64,000 nucleotides of DNA from Breviolum minutum Mf 1.05b.01 (taxonomy: Eukaryota > Sar > Dinophyceae > Suessiales > Symbiodiniaceae): NCBI GenBank assembly GCA_000507305.1, contig DF239296.1, forward strand, positions 186,001-250,000. Reading direction: 5' to 3'. The number at the start of each line of letters is the position of its first letter. Positions within the stretch are counted from its first letter, which is position 1. A program made the position numbers and the translations under genes. Below the pieces are notes generated by a model. The model worked only from the letters and a program-made list of their open reading frames with translations, was not told the origin of the DNA and made no database searches. Positions 31,222-42,888 of the stretch are shown here, piece by piece.

Positions 31222-31315
31222 TACCCTCCAGGGGATTAACATATCCCACCTTGGGAAAAGGAAAATCATCTTCAAAATGCCATTTTTGGGGGATATGTTA
31301 GTTTCCTGGAGGGTA
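31222..31315. mobile_element. TA-flanked element, family B (short form)
   Basis: TACCCTCCAGGGGATTAACA at the left and TTAGTTTCCTGGAGGGTA at the right. Confidence 0.85.
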
Positions 31316-31398
31316 GATTCTTAACACTTTCAACAAATGTGATTCCAAACAATTTCAACTAGCGGCTTTTGAGAGAAAAAAATCGAATCTCGGTTCAG

Positions 31399-31543
31399 CC
31401 CACTGTTGATTCAAGAATCCGGCTGGGAGTACACCAGAAATCGAATTTATCGAATTGGGAGGCCGAAGATCCGAAACAACTCCGGAAGGTGTTTTTTCCG
31501 GTCGGCAGGTGGTGGGTCGTATTTTTGAAACCATCAACAGTAT
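31399..31543. mobile_element. MITE-like element, family D (longer copy)
   Basis: CACTGTTGATTCAAGAATCC at the left and TTGAAACCATCAACAGTA at the right. Confidence 0.65.
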
Positions 31544-31549
31544 GACTTC

Positions 31550-33030
31550 TCCCAATGAAAGTGAGGTTTATCCAAAAAGAGTACTACTACCCGTATCGGA
31601 CCATTGGATGTAAAACCTAACCCCCCCCCCAGGTTACATACATTTTATAAAGTCCCTTTGAACAGAGGGGCCCAAAACAACCAAATGCTCATTTAAGGAG
31701 TTTTCCCCCACTTGTTTTGGAGGATCCAGTGACTATGTCAGGGGAAAGAACAAGAATTTTGAAATATTCAAACGCTTCGGCTCGCAATTCAAATACAAAT
31801 CGCCTTTTCAAGCGCTCCAATGGTGGAGGAGCCAGCAGCAAATCGACCTTGGCAACCAAAGATTTTGTGGAAAATTAAGGAAACTTCAGCTTCAAAAAAC
31901 CCACAAGAAACCCAATGAAAAACCCTTGACTTTGTGTGGAATGCAACTCTGAAAATTCTGAAGTCATCAGATCTGCCATTCACAACACCCCACCGCCATG
32001 GGCACCTTGGTTTATTTAGATTTCTTATCCCTTTCACCATCCAAAAAACGTGAGGTTTCAGGGATGGAACCTCAAAAATCATTAGTCACAACCTCCACAA
32101 AGTGGGCCCAGGATCCAGTTATAACTGGGGGTTACTGGATAACCCCTCCAAGTAGGGCTTATTTCACCTCAGTTACCCAATGTAACTTTCGGCCATTTAG
32201 AAAAAAAACGTCCCCCACATAAGGTCCATTTACAACCAGCACTGCCCATCTACCCATCTACCCGATATGATGTCTACCAATCTGAGGTCATGGGGACTTG
32301 GGCATCTGGAAAGCATGGCAAGTCTTCCATTCTTTCAGAGAAATGAAGCTCCAAGGCGTCGGGAAGCACCTCCTGGCGTTGGTTAGCAATAAATATCCAT
32401 CAATGAAGAAGTTGAACTCTGCTTTTTGTTGGTTGCTTGGTAATGTTTTTGTTTTTTTTCCCGGTAAGAGTTGAGATTATGTTTTTTCAACAAGAAAATC
32501 AATCTGGGAACAAAGGAAGCAGATTCATGTATGGTATTTGTAGATATCTACAAATATCGCATTCTTTCTTAAAAAAAAACAGTTTGTGAAACCTGGAAAA
32601 CAAAGGATTAGAACCTAAATACTGTTTTAGCATCTGTTTCTATGAAACAAAATCTCAACTGGTGCAACCAGTGAGCTTGTGGAAGCTTGAAGTTGAAACC
32701 GAAAAAAAAAGACGCAAAATTGAAGTTGACAAGGATTTTGAACATTGCTCAGGTCTTTCTTCACTGCACACCTAGAATTTTTCCACAGCAAAGTGTGAAT
32801 TTTCCAACTAAACTTACCAAAAATGGACACAATTTGAATCACGGATTTTCCCGGTCACTTGGATGGTTTAGTGAACGGAGCGGATTTGAATATTTCACAC
32901 AGCTGTGAACAAGCCAGGGCGCATACAAACTTTGGTATCACATTGAGCCTTAGGAATTATTGCTTAAGATCAACCCCAGCCCATGAGACGACTCGCAAAG
33001 AAATGCACACAACGCACTTTTTTCCGTGGT
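31550..33030. other. No gene assigned
   Basis: Several short overlapping frames on both strands (for example 31998-32222 plus, 31789-32082 minus) without matching splice signals. A poly-C run occurs at 31621-31630. Confidence 0.3.
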
Positions 33031-33037
33031 TTTTCAG

Positions 33038-33099
33038 GCTCATCGAACTCGAACGTTTGAAACTGAAACCGTTTGGAACCGTTGGGAAAACACGTCAAG
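33038..33099 (+). CDS. Candidate internal exon, unknown protein
   Basis: Good acceptor (GTGGTTTTTCAG|G), 20 codons (LIELERLKLKPFGTVGKTRQ) and a CAAG|GTTTCC donor. The frame also stays open to 33242. Function unknown. Confidence 0.45.
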
Positions 33100-33741
33100 G
33101 TTTCCGGGAAACGAGACTTATGTTACCCAAATCCATTGGAAACGCCGGACACTTTGGCCCAGAACATCTCAGCGTTCAGCGCGTTGAGTGCGGACTTTTC
33201 TCCACTTTCAGAAGTTTAAAAAACATGTTCTCTTGGTGGTGAGTTTCAACTCAACCGGGGTCCACTGTCAACCAAAGTCGCAAATCCTACCGTAAAAACC
33301 ACCGCTAAAGTTAGTTGCTTCAAACATCTCCGCCTCGTGATTCTGAAATTTTCCCACGAGCTGACAACTTCTCCGCACGCATCTTACGTGAGACCCAAGC
33401 ATAGGCACCCACGTTGTTAGGGCCTCACAAGCATCAAAATGGCGAAACATAGAATTCTTCCATGAATTCATCATGTACAACCCTTACCGTTTGAAAGGAT
33501 TCTAAAAATAGATACTAGGAAGCTTGTTCAGAAGCTGAACTCATCTTTTGAGACTTTTGACAGTTTCAAAAAGTGGTCACCTAAAAAAAACACGTTCTCC
33601 TTCCACCCCCTTGTTGGTCTCAAAAAAAAAGAAAGGAAAACGACAATGCACCTGCAAACAACCTCAACAGGGTCATAAATATGACCAACCCAAAATACCA
33701 TTTTACTATTTTACGATTTTTGTCGGGGGCCACTTTGCCAC

Positions 33742-33888
33742 TTCATGATCGCTGTTCCAGCCTCTTGTGATGGCTTCATAGCCCTTTCCATTGAAGCGCC
33801 TTGGAACGGGAACGGTTCCCGTCACCGGTGTGACCTCCGTCGTTGACACGTCGGGAAGCACGAGACGGTGGCCTGTAGGAAGCTCGTC
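33742..33888 (-). CDS. Candidate internal exon, unknown protein
   Basis: Minus strand: CACCAAG|G acceptor, 49 codons in phase 0, and a GAA|GTGGCA donor. Encodes DELPTGHRLVLPDVSTTEVT, then RRFNGKGYEAITRGWNSDHE. The G/C-rich third positions stand out from the AT-rich flanks. A further minus-strand open stretch at about 33290-33470 (HFDACEALTTWVPMLGSH before a GTAAGA donor) may be a downstream exon of the same gene. Confidence 0.5.
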
Positions 33889-33927
33889 CTTGGTGCTTGG
33901 GGTCGGGGGGCCATGGGTAGTAAAGAA

Positions 33928-34108
33928 GACCCCCCAGAAAACTAACCATCCCAACAAGGAAGTACCATCAATGATTATGATTATCATCAATGATTACCAT
34001 CAGTTCCTGAAAATATTATCACTATCCCTGAAAAATTATCAATAGTATCATCTTGCAACCATCGATTTTCAGGTATATTGATCATCATATTAGTTTTCAG
34101 GGAGTGTA
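33928..34108. mobile_element. Expanded family B element
   Basis: Left ACCCCCCAGAAAACTAACCA and right ATTAGTTTTCAGGGAGTGTA. The interior is lengthened by ATGATTATC and TCCCTGAAAA-type repeats to about 180 bp. Confidence 0.65.
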
Positions 34109-34458
34109 ATATTTTTTTGGGGGGAGAAACTCTTTATTTTGCTAATTTACAACATTGACAATAGGTCTTTGTTGCCTGTACAATAATTCAGATACAATTA
34201 ATGCCTTTTTCGTTTGCCGAGTCCAATAAAGGCTTCAAACGTTATGGTAATATGTGTGATGCAATTTCCATAAGCGTCCCTTTTGGATTAAAAGCAACGT
34301 CACCATATAACTACTAAGCCTCACTACCAAAAAATGGAGAAAAGAAAACATTTGAAATGAGCCTCTTTGTCTTTGAAAGTGCTACTCTTTAAAAGATCCA
34401 AGACAGACATTCATCGGGGAGAGTTTGGAGTTGAAGTTCGTCCTTTTCTTTTCGGATC

Positions 34459-34734
34459 TTAAACGAAGTCCCGTAACAAAATCCAAGTATAGAAGGCCGT
34501 AGCTAGGTGAAAAATGAGATGCTTCCAAGATGAAGATGTTTCCTGTATACAGTCTTCAATAAGGTATATACTATAGTGTTCCATTTGCATGTTTTGAGAA
34601 AGGGTCTGTCTACAGCAGCTGTAACAAATTGAGGTGACAAATTCAAAAAGCAACGGCTTTTTCACCGATTTGCCGATTTGGGCGTCATTGGGCGAAAAAA
34701 ATCTCTCCTGGATTTTTAGTAGAAGTTGTGGCAA
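34459..34734 (-). CDS. ORF of 91 codons, hypothetical
   Basis: Open minus-strand frame ending in a stop at 34459. Encodes, for example, KIQERFFSPNDAQIGKSVKK and YLIEDCIQETSSSWKHLIFH. No splice sites assigned and no family recognised. A run AATGTTTCCCCCCCC lies upstream. Confidence 0.3.
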   Translation of the reverse strand: MPQLLLKIQERFFSPNDAQIGKSVKKPLLFEFVTSICYSCCRQTLSQNMQMEHYSIYLIEDCIQETSSSWKHLIFHLATAFYTWILLRDFV

Positions 34735-35019
34735 CCTGTCTCAGAATCATGAAAAAAATTCATGGATTTACCAATACTTAATATGCAAAAATTGAATGTT
34801 TCCCCCCCCACAGTGACAACTCAAGGCTTTTTTTCGTTCCTAGATCCCCCAGAAATCGCCTTAAAAAATGCATCATACGTAGACTCTCCTAGTGTGGACG
34901 ATTTCTGGGCATCCTGGAAGGGGTTGGGCAACTTGCAATTTAGGCACCACAACAACACGTTGACGAAAGCTCAGGAAAGGAGCTTGACGACCCTTTCCTG
35001 GGAAGTTGGGTTGTTTTGA

Positions 35020-35125
35020 ACATGTCCAACTTCCCAGTAGCACCAGGATGACATGAAACATTGGTTGGCAACCAGGAATCCCGAACTAAACCTTTATTTG
35101 CCACTATTGCATCCTGGGTAGATCC
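35020..35125 (-). mobile_element. MITE-like element, family K (inverted copy)
   Basis: In reverse complement it reads CCCAGGATGCAATAGTGGCA, then GGTTTAGTTCGGGATTCC, as in the other K copies. Confidence 0.6.
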
Positions 35126-35269
35126 AAGTTGTACTGTTGTAGGAGCTCTTGCATCTGAGAATGATACAATTCTATGAGAAATTTGGTACAGGATTTCTTC
35201 CATTAAGAGTGTTGTGTTCGCATTGTTTTGTAGTGAAAACAATCATTGAGTTCACAATGTCGTCAGTTC

Positions 35270-35770
35270 TCATGCCACTAACTGAGTGATTGTCCTAATC
35301 ATCGTGAAGCCTGCATTGAAAATCATTGAAATTAGACAAACCAACAACAATGGCGAGGTCCGATTCAGTGGGGAAGCGCTCCTGTCCCGGACCATTTTTT
35401 CAGACGACATGATAGCTGAAAGGAAAGAAGTATATTGAAATGCTTGGGATCCCCTTCTTTTAGAGCACCCATACCCTATCAAGATCCATTAAGAAAAGCA
35501 CACAACTTCAAAAGTGTTTCATTCCTCGCAAACGTCTGACCCTCTGACCCTTGTTCTCTCGCAAGCCAGGGGATCAGGTTGACATCTATTCATGTTGAAC
35601 ATCACCTCTCATGTTGAATGAAGGTCACCAAAATGCTGTTCTGAACATCACCAAAACGCTTGCCATGTACTTGCCAACCAGCAGCCATGATCCAGCAGGG
35701 ATCACCCTAAGGAAAGATCACCCAAGTAACCCCTACTACTTTTCTCCAACAAGAAACCAAAATCATACCC
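35270..35770. other. No gene assigned
   Basis: Short frames only, and no copy of the repeat families recognised here. Confidence 0.3.
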
Positions 35771-35879
35771 ATAACTCATAACCGTAACCACGTCAAGACC
35801 CAACCTGACTCAATCTTGTTGGTTGGTTGTTGTTGGTTGGTTGTTATTGTCGTTGTTGTTGGTTGGTTGTTGTGCTCCA

Positions 35880-36012
35880 AGTGTCCCACGCTGGCCGTGA
35901 CGATTTTCGATCCACATCGTACCCGCGGTCGCATCGGATCTCCAGCTTCAAAGCCGACGATTTCACCCACGAGTTCACGGCCTCGGAGTCCGAAACGGGC
36001 CGGAGGAAACGG
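35880..36012. other. GC-rich coding-like islet, strand undecided
   Basis: At least three frames are open. The plus strand gives RDDFRSTSYPRSHRISSFKA and ends at a GTGAAG donor. The minus strand gives GRELVGEIVGFEAGDPMRPR in one frame and another open frame beside it. Local G+C is near 58% in an AT-rich setting. Probably an exon, but I cannot choose the strand. Confidence 0.4.
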
Positions 36013-36087
36013 TGAAGCAACCAAGGGGTTGAAGCACCCCAAGTGAGGCTTGAAATTCCTATGAATTTGGCAACTTTTAGAGGCACC

Positions 36088-36185
36088 CTTGAGGTAGAAA
36101 TACTGGTTGTTTAATGAAAATCCTGATTTCATGGCTTTTTGAAATAAAAAGCTATATAACTGGGGTAGGATTTCATCCCCTATAT
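36088..36185. repeat. Short dispersed repeat, family H (copy 2)
   Basis: AATACTGGTTGTTTAATGAA and ATTTCATGGCTTTTTGAAAT match 1-120. A further weaker copy may lie at 36395-36490. Confidence 0.5.
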
Positions 36186-36540
36186 ACAGATAAATAACCA
36201 GGGTGGGAGATTCGGTGCTACAATGTTTTTTTTTAATTTTCTTGGTTCAGAAGAATCCGGCAAAAGCAAAACAACCAGTTTAGATGTTAGGTTCATAAAT
36301 ACATCCTATGATCGATTTTACTGGGTGTTTTGATTATTTTGATTACTTTGATTAATATCTCAACCAGTTTCATATTATATCAACAGTAGGGTAGCATGAA
36401 ACTCATGGAAATCCTGATTGTTTCTTAAATGGATTCCTACAATGGGATATAACCCCTGTAACAGAGGAACAGGTAATCATCCCCTACATAAATCAAAACC
36501 AAGCGTCTTCAATTGAAAAGAGGAACACTTGGTAGAACAT

Positions 36541-36688
36541 ACAATACTGCTGGTCCAAATAGATGGGACCTAGTCCTTCCAAGTTTGGGATTTTCGGATG
36601 TAATTGGATGTTACAGAGGAAATATATTTTGACCCACATACTGATGGTCCAGAAGTCTTGCACCATTTTTGAACCATCAGCAGTATCA
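36541..36688. mobile_element. Family D-like element, possibly nested
   Basis: ATACTGCTGGTCCAAATAGA at the left and TTTGAACCATCAGCAGTA at the right. A second internal start (CATACTGATGGTCCAGAAGT, 36637) suggests one element inside another or a partial duplication. Confidence 0.55.
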
Positions 36689-36994
36689 ACTGATGATAAA
36701 CCCATGCAATTCCAAGCCATTTATTTTTCAGCTATTAAGGCCCACACCAGTTCCAAATGCCCTTGGTATCTGCCAACAACGTGAAGGCAATTTGAACCGC
36801 CACATCACATGCAATGCCATGGCGCTTGCTAAAAAGAAGTGTTTTTTGTAGTTGTTTTTGGGAGCCTGAAGAAGGTACTCTTCATGGTTTGAATACAAGT
36901 TGACATTGAAATTTCGCAATCTCGGAATAAAACAAATCATTACCGGTATTGTTTTTCTGCCCCTGCCATGACTTCTACGGGTGTCACTGTGTAG

Positions 36995-37082
36995 GGCTGT
37001 TATTTGACCGTTTGAAAGACAAACCTGGACAAAACCGAGAGCGGAAGCGCTTCGATAAGGAAGAAATTGATGACTTCTCATG
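36995..37082 (+). CDS. Candidate internal exon, unknown protein
   Basis: GTGTAG|G acceptor, open frame encoding LLFDRLKDKPGQNRERKRFD and KEEIDDFSW, then a TG|GTACCT donor. If read through, the frame ends YLDPKKL and a stop at 37107. The charged composition suggests a helical or disordered linker. No family recognised. Confidence 0.45.
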
Positions 37083-37256
37083 GTACCTAGACCCTAAAAA
37101 ATTGTAAAACTTTGCTCCCCAAAAGCTCGGCTTTTGGCTTTTGGTTCATTTCGGCTTCAATTTTTGTTACCGAAGATTCAGCATGTTGAAAAAAAAAATG
37201 TTGGATTGAGTACTTCAGAACCTTCAGAATGTATTCCGCGACTGTTGGAAAACCCA

Positions 37257-37635
37257 AGGATGAGCGGCCTACCCAACTTGGATGCTTCTGCACACCCAAA
37301 GGTCTCCTGTTCCAAGACGTTGGCGATCTCCTTTGGCACGAGAGGGGCCAGGATCTGCTTGGGAAGTTGTTTGCCCCATGATCACGATGCCGTCTTCGTG
37401 GAGTATCATACCATTAGGAGGCGGAACATCATGTTACAGTCATATTTTCCGTCCATCTTTATACGTCACCCATCTAACATATGAAAAAAAAACATGTTTT
37501 CATATGTCTTTTTCGTCTGGAAATTTTGGACGTTCACAACCCCGAACCGCGCCCGGTTCGGCACCGGCACCCGCGGTTAGGCAACCGCTCCTCCAAGGGC
37601 AAGCGTTCCGGTCGCATCTGTCGAGGTGTTGAGAT
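37257..37635. other. GC-rich coding-like islets, strand undecided
   Basis: 37257-37440 on the minus strand encodes PPPNGMILHEDGIVIMGQ in one frame and KQLPKQILAPLVPKEIANVL in another. 37510-37630 on the plus strand encodes LEILDVHNPEPRPVRHRHPR before a GTGTTG donor. Each has G/C-rich codon ends, but strand and borders are not resolved. Confidence 0.35.
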
Positions 37636-37926
37636 GAGCCATTGACCACCCGAGGCCTTGGGGGGATGCCAAGTTGTGAAAAACTTTCCTTAAAAACACT
37701 CAGTTTGAGGTTTAAACAAATCATCCTGCTAATATGGATATCTATGGTTACATGGGGGTCATTCTATTACATCAACCCAAACTTCATGCACTTTTATAAG
37801 GGAAATGTATCGAAATATACATTAAATGTATCAAAATATACATTGGCATCAAGTTTGGTCCCCTCCGAAATAGGTCCCATTTTATGACCCCGTGAGACTT
37901 GGATGCCAGCACGTTTGAAAAGTTTG

Positions 37927-38040
37927 TACCCTCTGGTGAACTAACATAGAAATAGCTGGAATATCCCCATCTTCGATAGGAAATACATCTTCAAGATTTG
38001 GTCCATTTTGCAGCCAGCTAGGTTAGTTTACCGGAGTGTA
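37927..38040. mobile_element. TA-flanked element, family B
   Basis: TACCCTCTGGTGAACTAACA at the left and GGTTAGTTTACCGGAGTGTA at the right. Confidence 0.8.
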
Positions 38041-38117
38041 AGTAAACCGTACACCATTGTAACCATGGGATCTCGGGTGAAGTTAGCATCATTTCACGAT
38101 ACAAACCGCCAGATGTT

Positions 38118-38193
38118 TTGCCATATTCCACCATAGTTTTCTCCCCTTTTTCGCCATATTTCACCATATTTCACCATATTTCACCATATTTCA
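38118..38193. repeat. CATATTTCACC tandem repeat
   Basis: Four to five 11-base CATATTTCACC units at 38153-38193, preceded by degenerate ones. Confidence 0.85.
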
Positions 38194-38427
38194 TTGTTGA
38201 AATTTTAGGACTTCCCATATCTTCTTCCTAAAAAAAAACACCTTTCTGCCAGAGACACAGGCCAACGCCACTTCACCGTGCAGTGATCATCATAGGCACC
38301 ATTCACAATGCCTACTTTGAGTTCTTCGCCATCGCGCAACTGTAGAACCTGACAGATTGGTGCGAGGGGTGAACCTGACAGATTTTTGTCAGGAGAAGTC
38401 CCAGTCTGAGACGGCTCTCAGATTTTT

Positions 38428-38647
38428 TTAATTCAACCCATAAATGCCGGAACCTCGGTTGGACGAACAAAGAATACCCACCAAAAAAAGGAAGCAGAAA
38501 AAGTGCCCAACACCCAACACCAGACGAAAAAAGATCTCCCTGGCCTTTGCCACATGTCGTGCACGACGATCAGACATCAGTAGCACAGCTGTACGCTCGT
38601 GCAACTCATGACTTTCCAACAGCAAACGATTCAACGTTTCGCTGGGC
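38428..38647 (-). CDS. 3'-terminal exon with C-terminal transmembrane helix, unknown protein
   Basis: Minus strand: GTTCGACCAG|G acceptor, 72 codons and a stop. Encodes PSETLNRLLLESHELHERTA, then SDRRARHVAKAREI, then a hydrophobic segment, FFRLVLGVGHFFCFLFLVGI, and a short polar tail (SSNRGSGIYGLN). A basic amphipathic part followed by one membrane helix near the end resembles a tail-anchored or SNARE-like C-terminus, but no SNARE heptads can be verified. Upstream exons not found. Confidence 0.55.
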
Positions 38648-39185
38648 CTGGTCGAACATTGAACCCAGCTAAGGGTTGATGGCTTTCTGACAAAAGGCGA
38701 AATGCTCAGGAATTTACTTTGAGAAATGCTGATATCAAGATATCAATATAATATCACAATTTGACATGAAACCACAAGTCAGAGAAGGGTTGACTGGTAG
38801 TTTAGGTTGGTGTTTGACTCTAATTCCAAGCAATCTTTCCATGTGATAACCCCCTTTTTTCATTGGGTTTTTCTGGAATTTCTTCAACCAACACAAAATC
38901 GTCCTCAAACAACGCGGCAGCTCTGATACCTCAATACGGTTCACCAGCTAATCTAAAGAGTATCCCATTTGTCATGTGGTTTCCATGTCTACTTGCTGGT
39001 CAACATAGAAGTGATGGGAATGATCGTTAATAAGTTGGATGAAAGAACCACACTTCTCAACCCTGCAAGTTGTTTTTCTAACTCGTTCCCGCGATCAACA
39101 ACAACTCGTTCGGAGGAAAAACAGTCGTCTGGCGATCTTTGCAGAATTTTTTAATGATTTTTACATCAACGACGTTACTTTGATC

Positions 39186-39375
39186 TACTCCCCACCCAGG
39201 ATGCCAGTGGCAAACGAAAGATTATAATTATCGGGATCACTAAAAACAAAATAAATAATCCTGCAAGACTGCAACCCCGTCACCAGGAAAAAACGTCGGA
39301 TTCTAACTCCACTAATCGGGGCTATAAAACCCCATCTTGTAAGGGATCCCCCAGGTCTGGTACTACTGGCATCCT
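39186..39375. mobile_element. Family K-like element, long form
   Basis: CTACTCCCCACCCAGGATGC at the left and CTACTGGCATCCTGGGTG at the right form the inverted ends. About 190 bp. A coding-like plus frame (RSRDQQQLVRRKNSRLAIFA, 39090-39150) lies just to its left. Confidence 0.6.
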
Positions 39376-39540
39376 GGGTGTTATTAAACTCCAACCAAAT
39401 TGGCACCTGGAAATCAGAAGCACCAATGTCACGGCGGGGACCCAGCTCAAGCTGCTGCCACACCGTGACCGAAATTTCTTGTAAGGCGCCATTGGGCAGG
39501 ATTTTGTTGATGCTCAATGAAAATTCAACTTGAAAAAATG

Positions 39541-39650
39541 CGGTTGATGGTTCGGAAATCCTACTAACCAGTTAAAATTGGTAAAGAACTGCCACTAGTT
39601 ACAGGAAACTTCCTCATATTTCAACTACTGCAGGAATCTTTCCAACAAAA
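39541..39650. mobile_element. MITE-like element, family D (copy)
   Basis: CGGTTGATGGTTCGGAAATC at the left and CAGGAATCTTTCCAAC at the right, degenerate. Confidence 0.5.
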
Positions 39651-40082
39651 TAGCGCCTGAAATTTGCGGGAAGATATGGGACGACAAATTTTCTTTTCTA
39701 AAGCTTCTTAGTACGTGTCCTGGTAGCTTTAATTCCGGGACTACTTTGATTTCTGTCCCAAGAAGTGAGCCCTGGAATTAAAGCTACCAGGTTTATCCAA
39801 ATTATCCTGTTTTCGAAGTGTGTTTTTCCTATGCAAAATGGACTGGTCCATTTGATGAGAGACAAACAGAAGTGTCCGCCGCCAGTTATATACCTGTGCG
39901 TTGAATTTTGTCCTCTTCTACTGGGCGGCATTTTGTCGTTTTGGATTCAGAATATCCTTCCCTTTTCAGAGTGGCTTGAAATCGGAACACATCAACATCC
40001 AATCATCATCAATCCATGCTTCTTGCGGCTTCCAGATTCAAGTTTCTTCTACTTGCAATAGTTTGCCAATTACAAATTCTAG

Positions 40083-40411
40083 CTCATGTCTTACTTCATC
40101 ACCTCGGCCCTTCATGTGCTGCCTTTGTGTTGCGGCGAAAAATTTGAACATGTCGCCGCGTGGAAGAGGATCAATGAAGTGGCTATCGGTTTCAGACCAA
40201 TTTTCAGCTTCTAGTGCTGGCGGAGTTAAGGTACATTCAACGACTCATTGAAGCCACCTCAAAGGCGCCACTTTTGTCGCAATTTCTTTCACCGGCACAT
40301 ATCTCCACTTGCACCAGTTGCAGCTGCCAAGTAGGAAATGACCTTCACATGAGTCTCATGTCAATTTATGCATCAGAACACAAAAAAGTCATAAAGACAG
40401 AGATGAGATCC
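40083..40411 (+). CDS. Two candidate exons, unknown protein
   Basis: From 40083, after ATTCTAG, one frame reads LMSYFITSALHVLPLCCGEK and FEHVAAWKRINEVAIGFRPI up to about 40209. From 40231, after GTTAAG|G, a frame of 60 codons reads YIQRLIEATSKAPLLSQFLS, STCTSCSCQVGNDLHMSLMS and SEHKKVIKTEMRS and ends at a strong TCC|GTAAGA donor. The two frames differ, so an intermediate exon or a different border is needed between them. No family recognised. Confidence 0.5.
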
Positions 40412-40585
40412 GTAAGATCACAAATGCGAAGTTGCACTACTTTCCCCCTGTGATTGCAACAATCCTCCAATGTTGGCCTGAGGGATCCGCTTCCGAGATC
40501 AGCCACGAATTAAGCCTTGGGCACTTGGAGATTAGTTCAGACAGGAGAATCCAAAACGATCAAAGCCAAGGATTAAGAACCAATA

Positions 40586-40606
40586 TTATATATATATATA
40601 TACATA
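40586..40606. repeat. (TA)n microsatellite
   Basis: Short TATATA run. Confidence 0.75.
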
Positions 40607-40797
40607 ATTCTGGGCGCATTACTTGGAACGCTAAGCTTCAAATTTCCCTTTTTCAACTGAAAACCCTATCTCTGAGCATGAAACCCGCCGTTTTTGGTTC
40701 GTCCAAAAAGGTAGTCTCTTGGTACGCACCTCCGCAGGGCCTAAAGGCAAGCAGCGTGAACCATCGGAAAATCCCCACTGAACTGAAGATCAATGAG

Positions 40798-40913
40798 GAC
40801 CCTCCGGTAAACGAACGTAGCCATGGAAAATCCTTGAAACTCCTTATCCTTTCGTTTTAAATGCCATCAAAATCGAGGGTTTTCCTTGGCTATCTTAGTT
40901 TTACAGGAGTGTA
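40798..40913. mobile_element. TA-flanked element, family B
   Basis: ACCCTCCGGTAAACGAACGT at the left and TCTTAGTTTTACAGGAGTGTA at the right, with GTAGCCATGG / CCTTGGCTAT as inner inverted parts. Confidence 0.7.
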
Positions 40914-41303
40914 AGTTGAAAACAGCCGTTTAAATGAATTTCCATGAACTTGAAACCCCCAAAGCCAGCCACAGTTGCACAAAAAGAATGCTACCCTCAA
41001 TAAATCATAACACACTCAGCATGCAGTCTACGGACTTTACAAGTGCCCACTTGACCAGTGAGTCGATGGTTCAACAACAACATCCCTGAAAGGAAGCCAA
41101 CAAGACTTCAATTCTTCAGAAGCAAGCAAAATGACACCAAATTTTGAAGGGAAAAGTTGTCAAAATAGAAGGGAATTTCAAGGCAATTATCTTTCTTCTG
41201 ATTTTCCCTAGCAAAATGGCACCAAATTTTGAAGGGATCTAAAGTCAAGATAGAATCAGAAGGCTCTTTCGCATAAACAAGCTCACAGAAACACGCATTC
41301 CCA

Positions 41304-41510
<207 letters not shown>

Positions 41511-41785
41511 AAAGGAACAATGTCGTTTTCCAAAGAAAGCTCAGTTCTTCAGGACACCTGATCAATCCGGGTTTTAGATGTTATCCCGGAATGGCAATCA
41601 CCATTGCAAATTTGAGCTGTTGAACTTAAATAGTGCACCTTCTCCGATTTGTATATTAAGATTTTGGGATAGTTATTACTAGCCATAGACCTCTAAAACC
41701 CACGAAAAAGCTTCAAAGAAATGAGCTTGTTGTATATCTAATACCGATCTCTTCACTCTGTAGGACAGTAGATGATCAGTAGATG

Positions 41786-41890
41786 TTGGGTTGTCCCCCT
41801 TCCCAGCAAGAGTGGCAAATGAAGGTTTAGTTCGGTATCCCTGAGCCCCAAACAAATCCTGGTGGTGAGGAGCCTGCATCCAGGGAAGGC
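41786..41890. mobile_element. MITE-like element, family K (copy)
   Basis: Shares TTCCCAGCAAGAGTGGCAAA, GGTTTAGTTCGGTATCCC and AAATCCTGGTGGTGA with the copies at 14181 and 17375. Confidence 0.65.
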
Positions 41891-41899
41891 AAATTAGAC

Positions 41900-42880
41900 C
41901 CAAAGTAGATACCACGCCTCGGGGTTCACCAGAATCTTCATCAGCCACCAAGTGAACTTCATGATCCGCAAGCCCCTGGCACCAATTTCAAGTAAATCAA
42001 AACAGAACAGGCAAAAAAACACATCGATTCATGGTGTAAGAAAATGCTGCATTCTTCCTGCCTGCATATAGTTGTTTGCCACGCATGTTGAAAGGAAGGC
42101 AGTCGAGAGCATTCTGCGGTCTTTAGGATGGCTTCTCCTTCACGCCTGCAAAATGGCAGGTAGCTCCAAACAGGGGTGCCATTTCAAGACAACAGGAATG
42201 ATCTAATACTTAACTAGGATCTTATGCTGGAAATTTGATGTAAATGTAGATACAAAGCATGGTGGTTTGAAAAGAGGTATATAACTCCTTTGAAATATGT
42301 CAAGGTTGGGTCTCCATGTTAAATTTCAGAGTTGTAGATTCAGATCCGTCATTTTTCGGGCTCCAACAATTTTGAGCCAAATCAACCTTTGCCCCTTGCA
42401 AAAGCAAAACAACCCGTGCTTGAAGCAAGAAAACTATGCAAAGATCTAAATCACCTTGTGATGTTCTTAAAACCCTTGAAGCATCTTGGAGAATGATGTC
42501 GTCGCATTGGCTCCCATCCTGAAAGATCAGTCGTCTTTTTGCTTCAGGATCTCTTTTGCACACACAACAGCATTCACATCCATGGGATTTCAAAATGTTC
42601 ATACATATTGCGTTTGGCTTTAAAGTCCCCTCCCCGATTTCATGATGCAAATCATGACCAGGGTGTTTATCTTTGTATCACGTCTTCAGGCTTGAACAAA
42701 ATCCTGAATTGATATACTTGCACCTTCAAAGTGAGATTCAAAAACCCAAGGTTGTGGCCAATCACATATAAACACATATTTTACATACAATACAACCCAG
42801 TACATACCTATGATCCATATACATATATCATCTATATCTTTCTGAAGGATATAACTGATATAACCTCAAAATCTCACCCT
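41900..42880. other. No gene assigned
   Basis: A solitary right end of a family B-like element (CTCCATGTTAAATTTCAGAG) lies at about 42312. Otherwise short frames only. Confidence 0.3.
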
Positions 42881-42888
42881 CTTTGGAG

